64,000 nt of DNA from Amycolatopsis australiensis (GTDB lineage Bacteria > Actinomycetota > Actinomycetes > Mycobacteriales > Pseudonocardiaceae): the NCBI RefSeq assembly GCF_900119165.1, contig NZ_FPJG01000006.1, forward strand, positions 3,720,001 through 3,784,000. Direction: 5' to 3'. The position numbers and the translations under genes are program-made. The notes beneath the pieces are model-generated. The model did no database searches, was not told where the DNA came from, and saw only the letters and a list, made by a program, of their open reading frames with translations. Positions 43,799 through 53,565 of the stretch are shown here, piece by piece (position 1 is the stretch's first letter; each line of letters opens with the position of its first letter).

Positions 43799-44641
43799 AT
43801 GACGACGACCGCGCCCGCCGCCGCGCTGCTGCCCGTCGAGGACGCCGCGACCTACGCCGAATGGTTCGCCTGCCTCGCCGACACGACGCGGGTGCGGATC
43901 CTGCACGCCGTCGCGGCCGCGGGCAAGGCCGTCACCATCGGCGAGATCACCGAGCAGATGGCGATCAGCCAGTCCAACTGCTCCCACCACGTCCGCAAGC
44001 TCGCCGACGTCGGCTTCGTGCGGCTGCGCAAGGTCGGCACCGCCACTCTCGTGTCGGTCAACGCCTCCTGCGCCGTGAGCCTCCCGCACGCCGCCGACGT
44101 CGTCATGGGCCTGCTCGCCCCCAAGCCCGCCGAGCCCGGCGACCTCGCCCCGGACCTCACCGTCCGGCCCCTGCGCGCCAAGGACTGGCCGGCGGTGCGG
44201 CGCATCTACGGCGAAGGCATCGCCACCGGCGACGCGACCTTCGAAACCGAGGTCCCGCCGCGCGCCGAGCTGGAGGCGAGGTGGTTGCGCGGGCACCGCT
44301 GGGTCGCCGAGGTCGACGGGCAGGTCGCCGGCTGGGCCGCCGCGGCCGCGGTGTCCACCCGCGACTGCTACGCCGGCGTCGCCGAAACGTCGGTGTACGT
44401 GGGCGAGAAGTTCCGCGGCCGCGGCGTCGGCAAGGCCCTCATGCACCGGCTCGTCGCCGTCGCCGACGAAGGCGGCCTGTGGACGCTGCAGACCTCGATC
44501 TTCCCCGAGAACCGCAACGGCGTCGCCCTGCACCACGGCGCCGGGTTCCGCACTGTCGGCATCCGCGAGCGCATCGGCGAGCACAACGGCCGGTGGCGCG
44601 ACACCGTCCTGCTCGAACGGCGCCGCGCCTCCCAGCTGTGA
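43799..44641 (+). CDS. ArsR-ArsN fusion: repressor domain joined to an N-acetyltransferase
   Basis: 280 aa; ATG at 43799, with little leader. Residues 1-110 are an ArsR domain (AISQSNCSHHVRKLADVGFV; SCAVSLPHAADVVMG). Residues 118-280 are a Pat/ArsN1-type GNAT (VRPLRAKDWPAVRRIYGEGI, YVGEKFRGRGVGKALMHRLV, FPENRNGVALHHGAGFRTVG). ArsN1 acetylates the amino group of arsinothricin, and related Pat acts on phosphinothricin, giving resistance. Joining sensor and resistance enzyme on one chain points to self-protection. Converges on the molybdoenzyme gene, three bases apart. Confidence 0.85.
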   Translation: MTTTAPAAALLPVEDAATYAEWFACLADTTRVRILHAVAAAGKAVTIGEITEQMAISQSNCSHHVRKLADVGFVRLRKVGTATLVSVNASCAVSLPHAADVVMGLLAPKPAEPGDLAPDLTVRPLRAKDWPAVRRIYGEGIATGDATFETEVPPRAELEARWLRGHRWVAEVDGQVAGWAAAAAVSTRDCYAGVAETSVYVGEKFRGRGVGKALMHRLVAVADEGGLWTLQTSIFPENRNGVALHHGAGFRTVGIRERIGEHNGRWRDTVLLERRRASQL

Positions 44642-44644
44642 CCT

Positions 44645-47137
44645 TCAGGCCTTGCTGATCCGGCAGGCGAAGCACTTGTACGCCTGCTGGCCGGACAGGT
44701 TGTCGTAGAACGCGTCGTCGACCAGCCCGTTGACGGCCTCGTAGCGCGGGTCGCCGAACTGGTCGCCGACCTGCTGGGCTGGCCCGAAGGTGTTCGGCAC
44801 GAAGATCGTGTCCGGCCGGATCGCCGGCCAGAACAGCGCCGTGCCGGTCACCTTCCCGCGCGGGCTCTCCACGACGACGGTGTCGCGGTCGCCGATCCCG
44901 AACCGCCGCGCGGTATCCGGGTGCACCTGGACCAGGCGGATCCCGTTGAGCTGCTCGCCGGTCGGCGTCCAGTGCGTCACCGACGCGAAGTGCACGACGC
45001 TCGGCCGCCCGGTCATGCCCATCAGCGGGAAGTCGCGGTGCACCGCGTCCGAGCCCGGGACGCCGAGGCGCACTTTGTGCGTCACCGCCTGCGGATTGAC
45101 CGGGTTGGTGACGAACCCGGGCTCGTACGCGATCGTCGGGTTCGCACCGGTGACCTCGGGGTGGGTGTAGAACACCGGGAGCGCCCGGTGCCCGGCCGCG
45201 GCGAGCTTGCGGTCCAGCTCCGGGGTGAAAATCTCGACGTTCCCGCTCGGCGTGAGGAATCGCTTGCCCGGCGCGCCGAGCGCGGCCGCCGCCTCGTACC
45301 AGGAGGGGTGGTCGAGGTAGAGCGTGCTGACGCCGGGGTGCGACGGCGCCGGGCACGGCCAGCGCAGCGGCTCGGCGCGGGCGTCCATGCGCTGCTGCGT
45401 CATCCCGCCCATCGCCGGGGTGTGCTCGACGAACTCCGCCCACAGCTGCGAATAGTCCTTCCAGCTTTGCGGGAAGGCGTCGGTCCAGTAGCCCGCGGGC
45501 TTCTTCCGGTCAAGGCGGCCGAAGGCGTGGGCGAGGTCGATCCAGATTTCCCAGTCCGGCTTGCACTGCCCGGCACGTGGCACGGCGGCGTGCTGCCAGC
45601 GGATCGCGCGGTCGTCGCGTCGCATGTAGACGCCGTCCAGCTCCAGACCGCTGCACACGGGCAGGATGACGTCGGCGTAGTAGGCGGCCTCCTCCATGAA
45701 CAGGCCGGTGTAGACGTAGAAGTCCAGCTTCTCGAACGCCTCGCGGACCTTGTTGGTGTTCGCTGACGAAATCAGCGGGTTGCCCTCGGTGATGACGGCC
45801 TTCAGCGGATATGGGCGGCCGGTGAGGATCGATTCGGCGAAGTAGTCCGGCCCGACCGGCAGCGCCTGCTCCAGCGGCGGCGTGGCCACCGTCAGCTCGG
45901 GCAGCCGCAGGTCGCCGGGCCAGGTGTTGTGCATGAAGTTGCACCCGCCGCCCGGGACGCCGATGTTGCCGGTGACCGCGGCCAGGAACGTCAGGACGCG
46001 GTAGGTGTCGAAGGCGCCGAGCTGGTGGGAGATCCCGGCGTTGCAGAAGATCGCGGCGGGCTTGGCCGTGGCGTAGTCCTCGGCGAGCTGGCGGATCGTC
46101 GCGGCCGGCACGCCGGTGACGCCGGCCGCCCAGTCGGGGGTGTAGTCCTTGACGTGGTCGCGTAGTTCGGCGAACCCGAGCACCCAGCGCCGCACGAACG
46201 CCTTGTCGTGGAGGTCGCGGGCGATGATGTGCTGGAGCATGCCGAGCACGAGCGCCAAGTCGGTGTGCGGTTTCGGCGCGACCCAGGTGTCGGCGGCCGC
46301 GCCGGTCGGGGTCCGGCGGGGGTCGACGACGACGAGCTTCGCCTTGGTTTTCGCTCTGCTTCTGAGCAGGTAGTCGAAGGTGACCGGGTGCGTCTCGGCC
46401 TGGTTGGTGCCGAGGAACAGCAGGTACTTCGCCGCACCGAGATCCTCCCGGCCGGTGGCGGCGTCGACGCCGTAGCCGTTGGTGAAGTTCCCGAGCCCGA
46501 AGGTCGTGGCGAGGGCGTCGCCGCCGGCGTCGTTGCAGACCGGGCCCACGTCGGTGTTGTTCGGGCTGCCCAGCAGCGCGAACAGGCGTGCGACCAGCGA
46601 GCCGGTGCCGCGGGGAAGCCGCCCGGTGGTGCGGTTGGCGATCGACTTCACCTGCCCGCTGTCGCGCAGCCGCAGGAGCCGGTCGGCGATGAGGTCGAGG
46701 GCGTCGTCCCAGGAGACCGGCTCGAACCTGGAGTCCTTCGAGCCCTTGGCGCCGGACACCCGGCGCAGGGGAGTGGTCAGCCGCAGCGGGCTGTAGGCCA
46801 GCTCCGGCATCATCGACGCCTTCACACAGAAGTTGCCGGCCTGGACCGGATCGTCCGGATCACCGGAGACGCTGATGACCCGACCGGCCCGGATGCCGAC
46901 CTTGAGGCGGCAGTTCGAGTTGCAGAACTGGCAGGCCGTCGAGACGACGGTGTCCGGGTGAAGGGCGGCCGAATCGGTGGTGAAGTTGAGCGCTCCTCCG
47001 CCGATCGGGCCGCCGTGGTGGGCGTCCGGCTGCGCGGGATCGGCGGCAGCGGCGGCCGGGTCGACGAACAGGGACGCGCCGCTGATCACGGCACCTTGCA
47101 CGAAACCTCGGCGTGACAGACCGGTGAAATCGTCCAT
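44645..47137 (-). CDS. Tat-exported molybdopterin oxidoreductase (DMSO reductase family), ArrA/ArxA-like cluster spacing
   Basis: 830 aa; ATG at 47137. Twin-arginine signal LSRRGFVQGAVISG. The [4Fe-4S] motif is CQFCNSNC plus a further Cys 27 residues on: CX2CX3CX27C, the spacing of arsenate respiratory ArrA and arsenite-oxidising ArxA, though also of some PsrA/PhsA-like enzymes. Molybdopterin-binding blocks follow (FLGTNQAETHPVTFDYLL, VVDPRRTPTGAAADTW). It ends YKCFACRISKA with an extra CxxC. No iron-sulfur or membrane subunit is adjacent. The operator at 47183 places it in the arsenical regulon. Confidence 0.75.
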   Translation of the reverse strand: MDDFTGLSRRGFVQGAVISGASLFVDPAAAAADPAQPDAHHGGPIGGGALNFTTDSAALHPDTVVSTACQFCNSNCRLKVGIRAGRVISVSGDPDDPVQAGNFCVKASMMPELAYSPLRLTTPLRRVSGAKGSKDSRFEPVSWDDALDLIADRLLRLRDSGQVKSIANRTTGRLPRGTGSLVARLFALLGSPNNTDVGPVCNDAGGDALATTFGLGNFTNGYGVDAATGREDLGAAKYLLFLGTNQAETHPVTFDYLLRSRAKTKAKLVVVDPRRTPTGAAADTWVAPKPHTDLALVLGMLQHIIARDLHDKAFVRRWVLGFAELRDHVKDYTPDWAAGVTGVPAATIRQLAEDYATAKPAAIFCNAGISHQLGAFDTYRVLTFLAAVTGNIGVPGGGCNFMHNTWPGDLRLPELTVATPPLEQALPVGPDYFAESILTGRPYPLKAVITEGNPLISSANTNKVREAFEKLDFYVYTGLFMEEAAYYADVILPVCSGLELDGVYMRRDDRAIRWQHAAVPRAGQCKPDWEIWIDLAHAFGRLDRKKPAGYWTDAFPQSWKDYSQLWAEFVEHTPAMGGMTQQRMDARAEPLRWPCPAPSHPGVSTLYLDHPSWYEAAAALGAPGKRFLTPSGNVEIFTPELDRKLAAAGHRALPVFYTHPEVTGANPTIAYEPGFVTNPVNPQAVTHKVRLGVPGSDAVHRDFPLMGMTGRPSVVHFASVTHWTPTGEQLNGIRLVQVHPDTARRFGIGDRDTVVVESPRGKVTGTALFWPAIRPDTIFVPNTFGPAQQVGDQFGDPRYEAVNGLVDDAFYDNLSGQQAYKCFACRISKA

Positions 47138-47182
47138 CGGGACCACCCCCAGAAGAGAGGAAGGGACACAGCGCGCGACTCC

Positions 47183-47198
47183 ATCGACACGCGTCGAT
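47183..47198. promoter_or_regulatory. Operator ATCGAC-ACGC-GTCGAT, site 3 of 3
   Basis: A 16-bp inverted repeat 46 bases upstream of the molybdoenzyme start. Same half-sites as sites 36398 and 43754. Confidence 0.75.
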
Positions 47199-47354
47199 CC
47201 ACACTAAGGAGTGGCGGAACCATTGCATAGCAACGAATGTCGCAACCGATTGGTGATGACCGATGGTTGCAGCGAACTTTCCGCGAATGCGGCACTCGTG
47301 AGCGGGGGGCCGACGAACGGGTGAATGTCCACAGCTTCATGGGGACTTACCGTC

Positions 47355-47755
47355 ATGACGCAAGGGAGTGAGGTGGACGCGGCCGCCCCAACGCTCCTCG
47401 GCGCGAGCATCGGCCTCGCGGGCACCCTTGATCGTTACCGCCTGCCAAGCCGGCCGGGCTGAGCGCCAAGATCTCCTGCGCGAGGCCGACGCTCGCGGCT
47501 TCGCCTGCCTGACGAAGATCCGCGCCGCGAGACGGCGGCGATCACAAGAAGACGCTCGACGCGCTGGCCCGCATCACCGACACGGAGTTCGGGGAGGTCG
47601 CCGAGAAGTTCGGAAATCCTGCGCGTTCGGACATCGGCTCAAGCGACGTCGTCGGTACGTCCACGCCACTTCAGGTTGTGCGCCTGGTCGCCTCCGTGCT
47701 TGCCTTGGCGATCTACTGGTGGACTCGGTTTCCGTGGCGATCCGCGGTCATGTGA
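47355..47755 (+). pseudogene. Small unrecognised gene broken by frameshifts
   Basis: Protein-like pieces lie in three frames: MTQGSEVDAAAPTLLGAS from 47355, ERQDLLREADARGFACLTKI around 47470, and GGDHKKTLDALARITDTEFG onward to a C-terminal membrane helix (LVASVLALAIYWWTRFPW) with a stop at 47755. Two one-base changes would join them into about 133 residues. No family recognised. Confidence 0.4.
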
Positions 47756-48106
47756 TCAGGTATAGCTTCCGAACGCATGCCGGACGTCGCCGGTTCGAAC
47801 GCTGTGACCAGCTGCTCGCACGCCCAGTGCGTCGAGGTCGATGCCGAGTGGAGCAACGGTCGTGGCGTCGCCTGATACCGACTCCGAAGTAGCAGCACCC
47901 GGGGCACGGAGCAACTCATCAGCGGTCATCCCTTCTTGCGCAGCAGTCTCGTCTGGGCCGACTCGCTGCCCTGGGCCTTGCCGACCGCCGCGGTCATCGG
48001 TGCCCGCGCCGCATGTTCGTAGCCACTGAACCTGCCGTCTGGGGAAGGCGGCCCATCCGCTGTGCACAGCCGTGCCGGGCGGGCCGGTGGGTACTGCGGG
48101 CGGTGG
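47756..48106. other. No gene supported with confidence
   Basis: A minus-strand frame from 48067 to 47756 includes GMTADELLRAPGAATSESVS and LGIDLDALGVRAAGHSV, possibly a gene tail, but has no ribosome site or known domain. The region follows the lacI stop. Confidence 0.35.
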
Positions 48107-49114
48107 TCAGGCGGATTCGCGGACAGTGAGCTTCAGTATTCCGTCGTGTGTGGAGCGAGGGGGGCGTTTGCCGGTGATTCCCGCGACGATGATCGCCGCC
48201 AGCTGGGCGCTGATCCGCTCGATGTCCTGGTCCACTGTGGTCAGCGGTGGTGCCGCGAACGGCGCGGTCGGGATGTTGTCCACGCCGATCACGGCGAGGT
48301 CGTCCGGGGCGGTGAGACCCAGCTTGCGCATTCCGGCGAGCAGGGCGAACGCGACTTCGTCGTTGTAGGCGCACACGGCGGTCACCCGCGGTCGCGCCGC
48401 CTGCCAGGTGGCGGCCGCTTCCGCGGCGCCTTCGGTGTCGGGCGGGACGAGCCGGACGTCCGGTTCCGGCAGGCCGAGTTCCCGGCAGGCGGCGGCCACG
48501 CCGGCCAGGCGGACCTCGGCGATCGGTGTCAGCCTGGCGTCGGCGGGCATCGCGTAGCCGAGGTTGTGGTGACCGGTGCTGTGCAGGTGACGCACCTGGA
48601 TTTCGCCGATCTCCTCGTTGGGCACGAGCAGGACGTGCGCTTGCCGCTCGGTGGACGCCGGGCTGCGCAGCAGGTTCGCGAGGAACACGCCGGCGGCGCG
48701 CATCGCGCGCTGCTCGGCGGGGTCGACCGGGGTGAACGTCACCACCGCACCGGGCTCCAGTTCGCGCCAGAGCTGGGCGAGCGGCCGGGTGGGCAGCTCG
48801 ACGTGGGTGACCAGGGTCAGGTTCTGCTTGCCCAGGTCCTCGGCGAGCGCTTCGATCAGGTGCGCGACGTGGGGGCCGATGGGCAGGCCGGGCATCGCCA
48901 GCAGCACGGTGTCCGCACGGCCCCGGCTCAACGCGCGTGCGGCGGCGGACGGGGTGTAGCCCAGCCGCGAGACCGCGTCGTGCACCCGCTGCCGGGTGGC
49001 GTCCGGGATCTTCTGGTGCGGGGTGTTGTTCAGCACGTAGCTGACGGTGGTCTTGGAGACCCCCGCCTCCCGCGCGACGTCGGCGACCGTGGCCCGCCCT
49101 CGGTTCGTCCCCAC
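48107..49114 (-). CDS. LacI-family transcriptional repressor
   Basis: 335 aa; GTG at 49114 after GGAGGAG. LacI HTH at residues 8-30 (ATVADVAREAGVSKTTVSYV) and hinge (LGYTPSAAARALSRG), then a periplasmic-binding-like sensor domain (CAYNDEVAFALLAGMRKLGL, AVIGVDNIPTAPFAAPPLTT). It is divergent from a maltose/trehalose-type ABC operon and separated by three operator copies, so it should repress both and be released by a sugar. Confidence 0.9.
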   Translation of the reverse strand: MGTNRGRATVADVAREAGVSKTTVSYVLNNTPHQKIPDATRQRVHDAVSRLGYTPSAAARALSRGRADTVLLAMPGLPIGPHVAHLIEALAEDLGKQNLTLVTHVELPTRPLAQLWRELEPGAVVTFTPVDPAEQRAMRAAGVFLANLLRSPASTERQAHVLLVPNEEIGEIQVRHLHSTGHHNLGYAMPADARLTPIAEVRLAGVAAACRELGLPEPDVRLVPPDTEGAAEAAATWQAARPRVTAVCAYNDEVAFALLAGMRKLGLTAPDDLAVIGVDNIPTAPFAAPPLTTVDQDIERISAQLAAIIVAGITGKRPPRSTHDGILKLTVRESA

Positions 49115-49180
49115 TGACGGCTCCTCCCTGAGACCTTGACCACGACTGTAGTCGGACCTACTCTAGCTGACGCGCTCCAC

Positions 49181-49218
49181 TGAACCGGATCAGTGAAACG
49201 GATCACTGAGCCGATTCA
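49181..49218. promoter_or_regulatory. Three tandem LacI-type operators
   Basis: TGAACCGGATCA (49181), TGAAACGGATCA (49194) and TGAGCCGATTCA (49207) are 12-bp palindrome-like sites with a strict 13-base period, between lacI and the ABC ATPase gene. They match the general TGAAxCGxTTCA form of actinomycete LacI operators. Tandem copies suggest cooperative binding. Confidence 0.8.
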
Positions 49219-49270
49219 CCGGAGCGGGACCTGCCGGAAACGCGACGTGGCGAGAGGACGGCGACTGGCG

Positions 49271-50371
<1,101 letters not shown>

Positions 50372-50400
50372 ACCGGCCTTTCCGAGCAAGGAGAACCCCC

Positions 50401-51675
50401 GTGAACACCAGCACCAGAAGGCTCGCCGCCGCGGCGGCGGCCGCGTTGATCGTCCTCGCCGTGCCCGCCTGCGGATCCGGCGGCGACGACCCGGCCGCGC
50501 AGAACCGGACCGGCCGCGGCCCGATCACTTTCGTGCAGGGCAAGGACAACACCGGCGACGTGAAGAACATCGTCGCCAAGTGGAACACCCGGCACCCCGA
50601 CCAGCCGGTGACGCTCAAGGAGCAGACCGACAACGCCGACCAGCAGCACGACGACCTGGTCCAGCACTTCAAGTCCCAGGACGCGGGCTACGACGTGGTG
50701 ACCGTCGACGTGGTGTGGACCGCCGAGTTCGCCGCGCAGGGCTGGCTGCAGCCGCTGGAAGGCGACTTCGCGATCGACACCCGCGACCTGCTCAAGGCGG
50801 CGGTGGCCGCCGCGACGTACCAGGGCAAGCTGTACGCCGCGCCCGCCACTTCCGACGGCGGCATGCTGTACTACCGCTCCGACCTCGTCCCCAAGCCGCC
50901 GGCGACCTGGGACGAGCTGCGGGCCGACTGCGACATCGCCAAGGTGCACGGGATGGCCTGCTACGCGGGACAGTTCGCGAAGTACGAGGGCCTGACGGTC
51001 AACGCGGCGGAAGCCATCCACGCCGCGGGCGGCCAGATCGTCGGAGCGGACGGCAAGACCGCCGCCGTCGACAGCCCGGAAGCCAAGCGGGGACTGGGTT
51101 TCCTCGCCGACGCCTACCGCCGTGGTGACATCCCGAAGGAGGCCGTCACCTACCAGGAGGAGCAGGGCCGGCAGGCCTTCGAAGACGGCAAGCTGCTGTT
51201 CCTGCGCAACTGGTCCTATGTGTACAACCTGGCCACCGAAGACGGCGCGTCGAAGGTGAAGGGCAAGTTCGCCGTCGCCCCCGAACCCGGCCCCACCGGC
51301 ATCGGGACCAGCACGCTCGGCGGCCACAACCTCGGCGTGAACGTCTACTCGGCGCACAAGGCGACCGCGATCGACTTCATGCGGTTCATGGAGACTCCGG
51401 AAATCCAGCGTCAGGTTCTGGTCAACGAGTCCAACGCGCCGGTGCTGGCCTCCCTCTACGCCGATCCGCAGCTGCTCGCGGATCCGAAACTCGGCTACCT
51501 CAAGACGCTCGGGGAAAGCCTGAATTCGGCGCGCAGCCGTCCCGTCACGCCGTTCTACCCCGCGGTGACCAAGGCGATCCAGGACAACGCCTACGCCGCC
51601 ATCAAGGGGGACAAGAGCGTCGACCAGGCGCTGCACGACATGCAGGCCGCGATCAACTCCGCCGACGGCAGCTAG
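50401..51675 (+). CDS. Sugar ABC transporter substrate-binding lipoprotein
   Basis: 424 aa, GTG start after AAGGAG. Lipoprotein signal with lipobox VPAC followed by GSGGDD. The type I/cluster B sugar-binding fold shows in ITFVQGKDNTGDVKNIVAKW, VVTVDVVWTAEFAAQGWLQP and LGGHNLGVNVYSAHKATAID. This resembles trehalose/maltose binders of the LpqY type. Sugar identity inferred from the linked GH13 enzyme. Confidence 0.9.
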   Translation: MNTSTRRLAAAAAAALIVLAVPACGSGGDDPAAQNRTGRGPITFVQGKDNTGDVKNIVAKWNTRHPDQPVTLKEQTDNADQQHDDLVQHFKSQDAGYDVVTVDVVWTAEFAAQGWLQPLEGDFAIDTRDLLKAAVAAATYQGKLYAAPATSDGGMLYYRSDLVPKPPATWDELRADCDIAKVHGMACYAGQFAKYEGLTVNAAEAIHAAGGQIVGADGKTAAVDSPEAKRGLGFLADAYRRGDIPKEAVTYQEEQGRQAFEDGKLLFLRNWSYVYNLATEDGASKVKGKFAVAPEPGPTGIGTSTLGGHNLGVNVYSAHKATAIDFMRFMETPEIQRQVLVNESNAPVLASLYADPQLLADPKLGYLKTLGESLNSARSRPVTPFYPAVTKAIQDNAYAAIKGDKSVDQALHDMQAAINSADGS

Positions 51676-51685
51676 GGGGAGTGTC

Positions 51686-52675
51686 ATGACCACCACCTTG
51701 CCGAAGCCGGCCGTGGCCCGGCCGAAGGCCCGCCGCCGGGTGCGTCTCGGCGCCGGTGAAGGCCGCCTCGCGGCCATGCTGATCGCCCCGACGATCGTGC
51801 TGCTGGCCGTCGTCATCGGCTACCCGGTCGTCTCCGCCGTCATCACCTCGTTCACCCGGGACCAGTCGCTGCACAGCGGATTCTTCACCCGCGGCGGCGG
51901 ATTCGCCGGGCTGGACAACTACATCCACTGGCTGGCCCAGCGGTGCGGGAACGCGGCGTGCCCGCCGGGCACGCTCGGCAGCCAGTTCTGGAGCGCGATC
52001 GGCGTCACCGTGTTCTTCACGGTCACCACGGTGGTGCTGGAGGTCGTGCTCGGCACCGCGATGGCGCTGGTGATGAACCGGTCCTTCGCCGGCCGGGCGA
52101 TCCTGCGGGCCAGCGTTCTGGTCCCGTGGGCGATCCCGACCGCGGTCACCGCCAAGCTGTGGTTCTTCATGTTCGCCTACGACGGCGTCGTGAACCACGT
52201 CCTCGGGACGCACATCCTGTGGACCGACGGCGAATGGGCGTCGCGGTTCGCGGTCGTCATCGGCGACGTGTGGAAGACGACCCCGTTCGTCGCGCTGCTC
52301 GTCCTCGCCGGCCTGCAGATCATCCCGGGCGAGGTCCACGAGGCGGCGCGGGTCGACGGGGCCGGCGCGTGGCGGCGGTTCACCAGCGTCACGCTGCCCC
52401 TGCTGCGCCCGGCGCTGCTCGTCGCCGCGCTGTTCCGGCTGCTGGACGTGCTGCGGATCTACGACCTGCCGGCCATCCTGACCCACGGCGGCGGCGGTGA
52501 CGGGCACGCCACCACCACGCTGTCCATCCTGGTGATCCAGCAGATCCAGCAGGGTTACGGCGGCGCGTCCGCGTTGTCCACGATCACGTTCCTGTTCATC
52601 TTCGGGATCGCCTTCGCGCTCGTGAAGCTGTTCAACCTCAACGTGGTCCGGTCCCAGCAACGGGCGGTGAACTGA
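51686..52675 (+). CDS. Sugar ABC transporter permease (MalF/SugA-like)
   Basis: 329 aa, six membrane helices, with the EAA loop EVHEAARVDGAGAWRRFTSV. Starts ATG after AGGGGGAG, 11 bases after the binding-protein gene. Confidence 0.9.
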   Translation: MTTTLPKPAVARPKARRRVRLGAGEGRLAAMLIAPTIVLLAVVIGYPVVSAVITSFTRDQSLHSGFFTRGGGFAGLDNYIHWLAQRCGNAACPPGTLGSQFWSAIGVTVFFTVTTVVLEVVLGTAMALVMNRSFAGRAILRASVLVPWAIPTAVTAKLWFFMFAYDGVVNHVLGTHILWTDGEWASRFAVVIGDVWKTTPFVALLVLAGLQIIPGEVHEAARVDGAGAWRRFTSVTLPLLRPALLVAALFRLLDVLRIYDLPAILTHGGGGDGHATTTLSILVIQQIQQGYGGASALSTITFLFIFGIAFALVKLFNLNVVRSQQRAVN

Positions 52676-52676
52676 C

Positions 52677-53534
52677 ATGGCCGTCCCGCACGCACTCGCC
52701 AGGTTCTCCTGGCGCCGGCTCGGGCTGTACGCGGGCATCGCGGTCATCGCCCTCTGGTGCCTCGGCCCGTTCTACTGGATGGTGGTGACCGCCTTCCGCG
52801 ACGTCGGGTTCACCTTCGACACCACCCCGTGGCCGACGCACCTCACCCTGGACAACTTCCGCACGGCCTTCGACACCAGCCGCGGCAACCACCTCGGCCA
52901 GGCGCTGCTCAACAGCCTCTTCATCGGGGTGGCCACCACCACGCTGGCGATGGCCATCGGCGTGGTCGCCGCCTACGCCCTCGCACGGCTGCACTTCCGC
53001 GGCAAGTTCCTGATCCTCGGCACGGTGCTGGCGGCGTCGATGTTCCCCGGCGTCGCGCTGGTGACGCCGTTGTTCCAGCTGTTCACCGAGATCCGGTGGC
53101 TCGGCACCTACCCGGCCCTGATCGTGCCCCAGATCTCGTTCGCCCTGCCGCTGACCGTCTGGATCCTGACCAGCTTCTTCGCGGAGATGCCCTGGGAACT
53201 GGAGCAGGCGGCGCGCATCGACGGCTGCGGCCCGCTGCAGGCCTTCCGCCTGGTCATCCTGCCGCTGGCCGCACCCGCCCTGTTCACCACGGCGATCCTG
53301 GTGTTCATCTCCAGCTGGAACGAGTTCCTGCTGGCCAACCTGCTGTCCAACGGCAAAGCCGGCGTCGCGCCGGTGACCGTGGCGATCGCCGACTTCACCG
53401 GCAGCCTGCCCCACCAGGAGCCCTACACCGCGGTCATGGCCGCGGGCACGGTCGTGACCGTTCCGCTGGTCGCGCTGGTCCTGCTCTTCCAGCGCCGCAT
53501 CATCTCCGGCCTCACCGCCGGAGCCGTGAAATAG
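52677..53534 (+). CDS. Sugar ABC transporter permease (MalG/SugB-like)
   Basis: 285 aa, six helices, EAA loop ELEQAARIDGCGPLQAFRLV. Begins one base after the stop of its partner permease, so translation is probably coupled. Confidence 0.9.
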   Translation: MAVPHALARFSWRRLGLYAGIAVIALWCLGPFYWMVVTAFRDVGFTFDTTPWPTHLTLDNFRTAFDTSRGNHLGQALLNSLFIGVATTTLAMAIGVVAAYALARLHFRGKFLILGTVLAASMFPGVALVTPLFQLFTEIRWLGTYPALIVPQISFALPLTVWILTSFFAEMPWELEQAARIDGCGPLQAFRLVILPLAAPALFTTAILVFISSWNEFLLANLLSNGKAGVAPVTVAIADFTGSLPHQEPYTAVMAAGTVVTVPLVALVLLFQRRIISGLTAGAVK

Positions 53535-53565
53535 CCCGGAAAACCCCGAGAAAGGCGAACGCACC

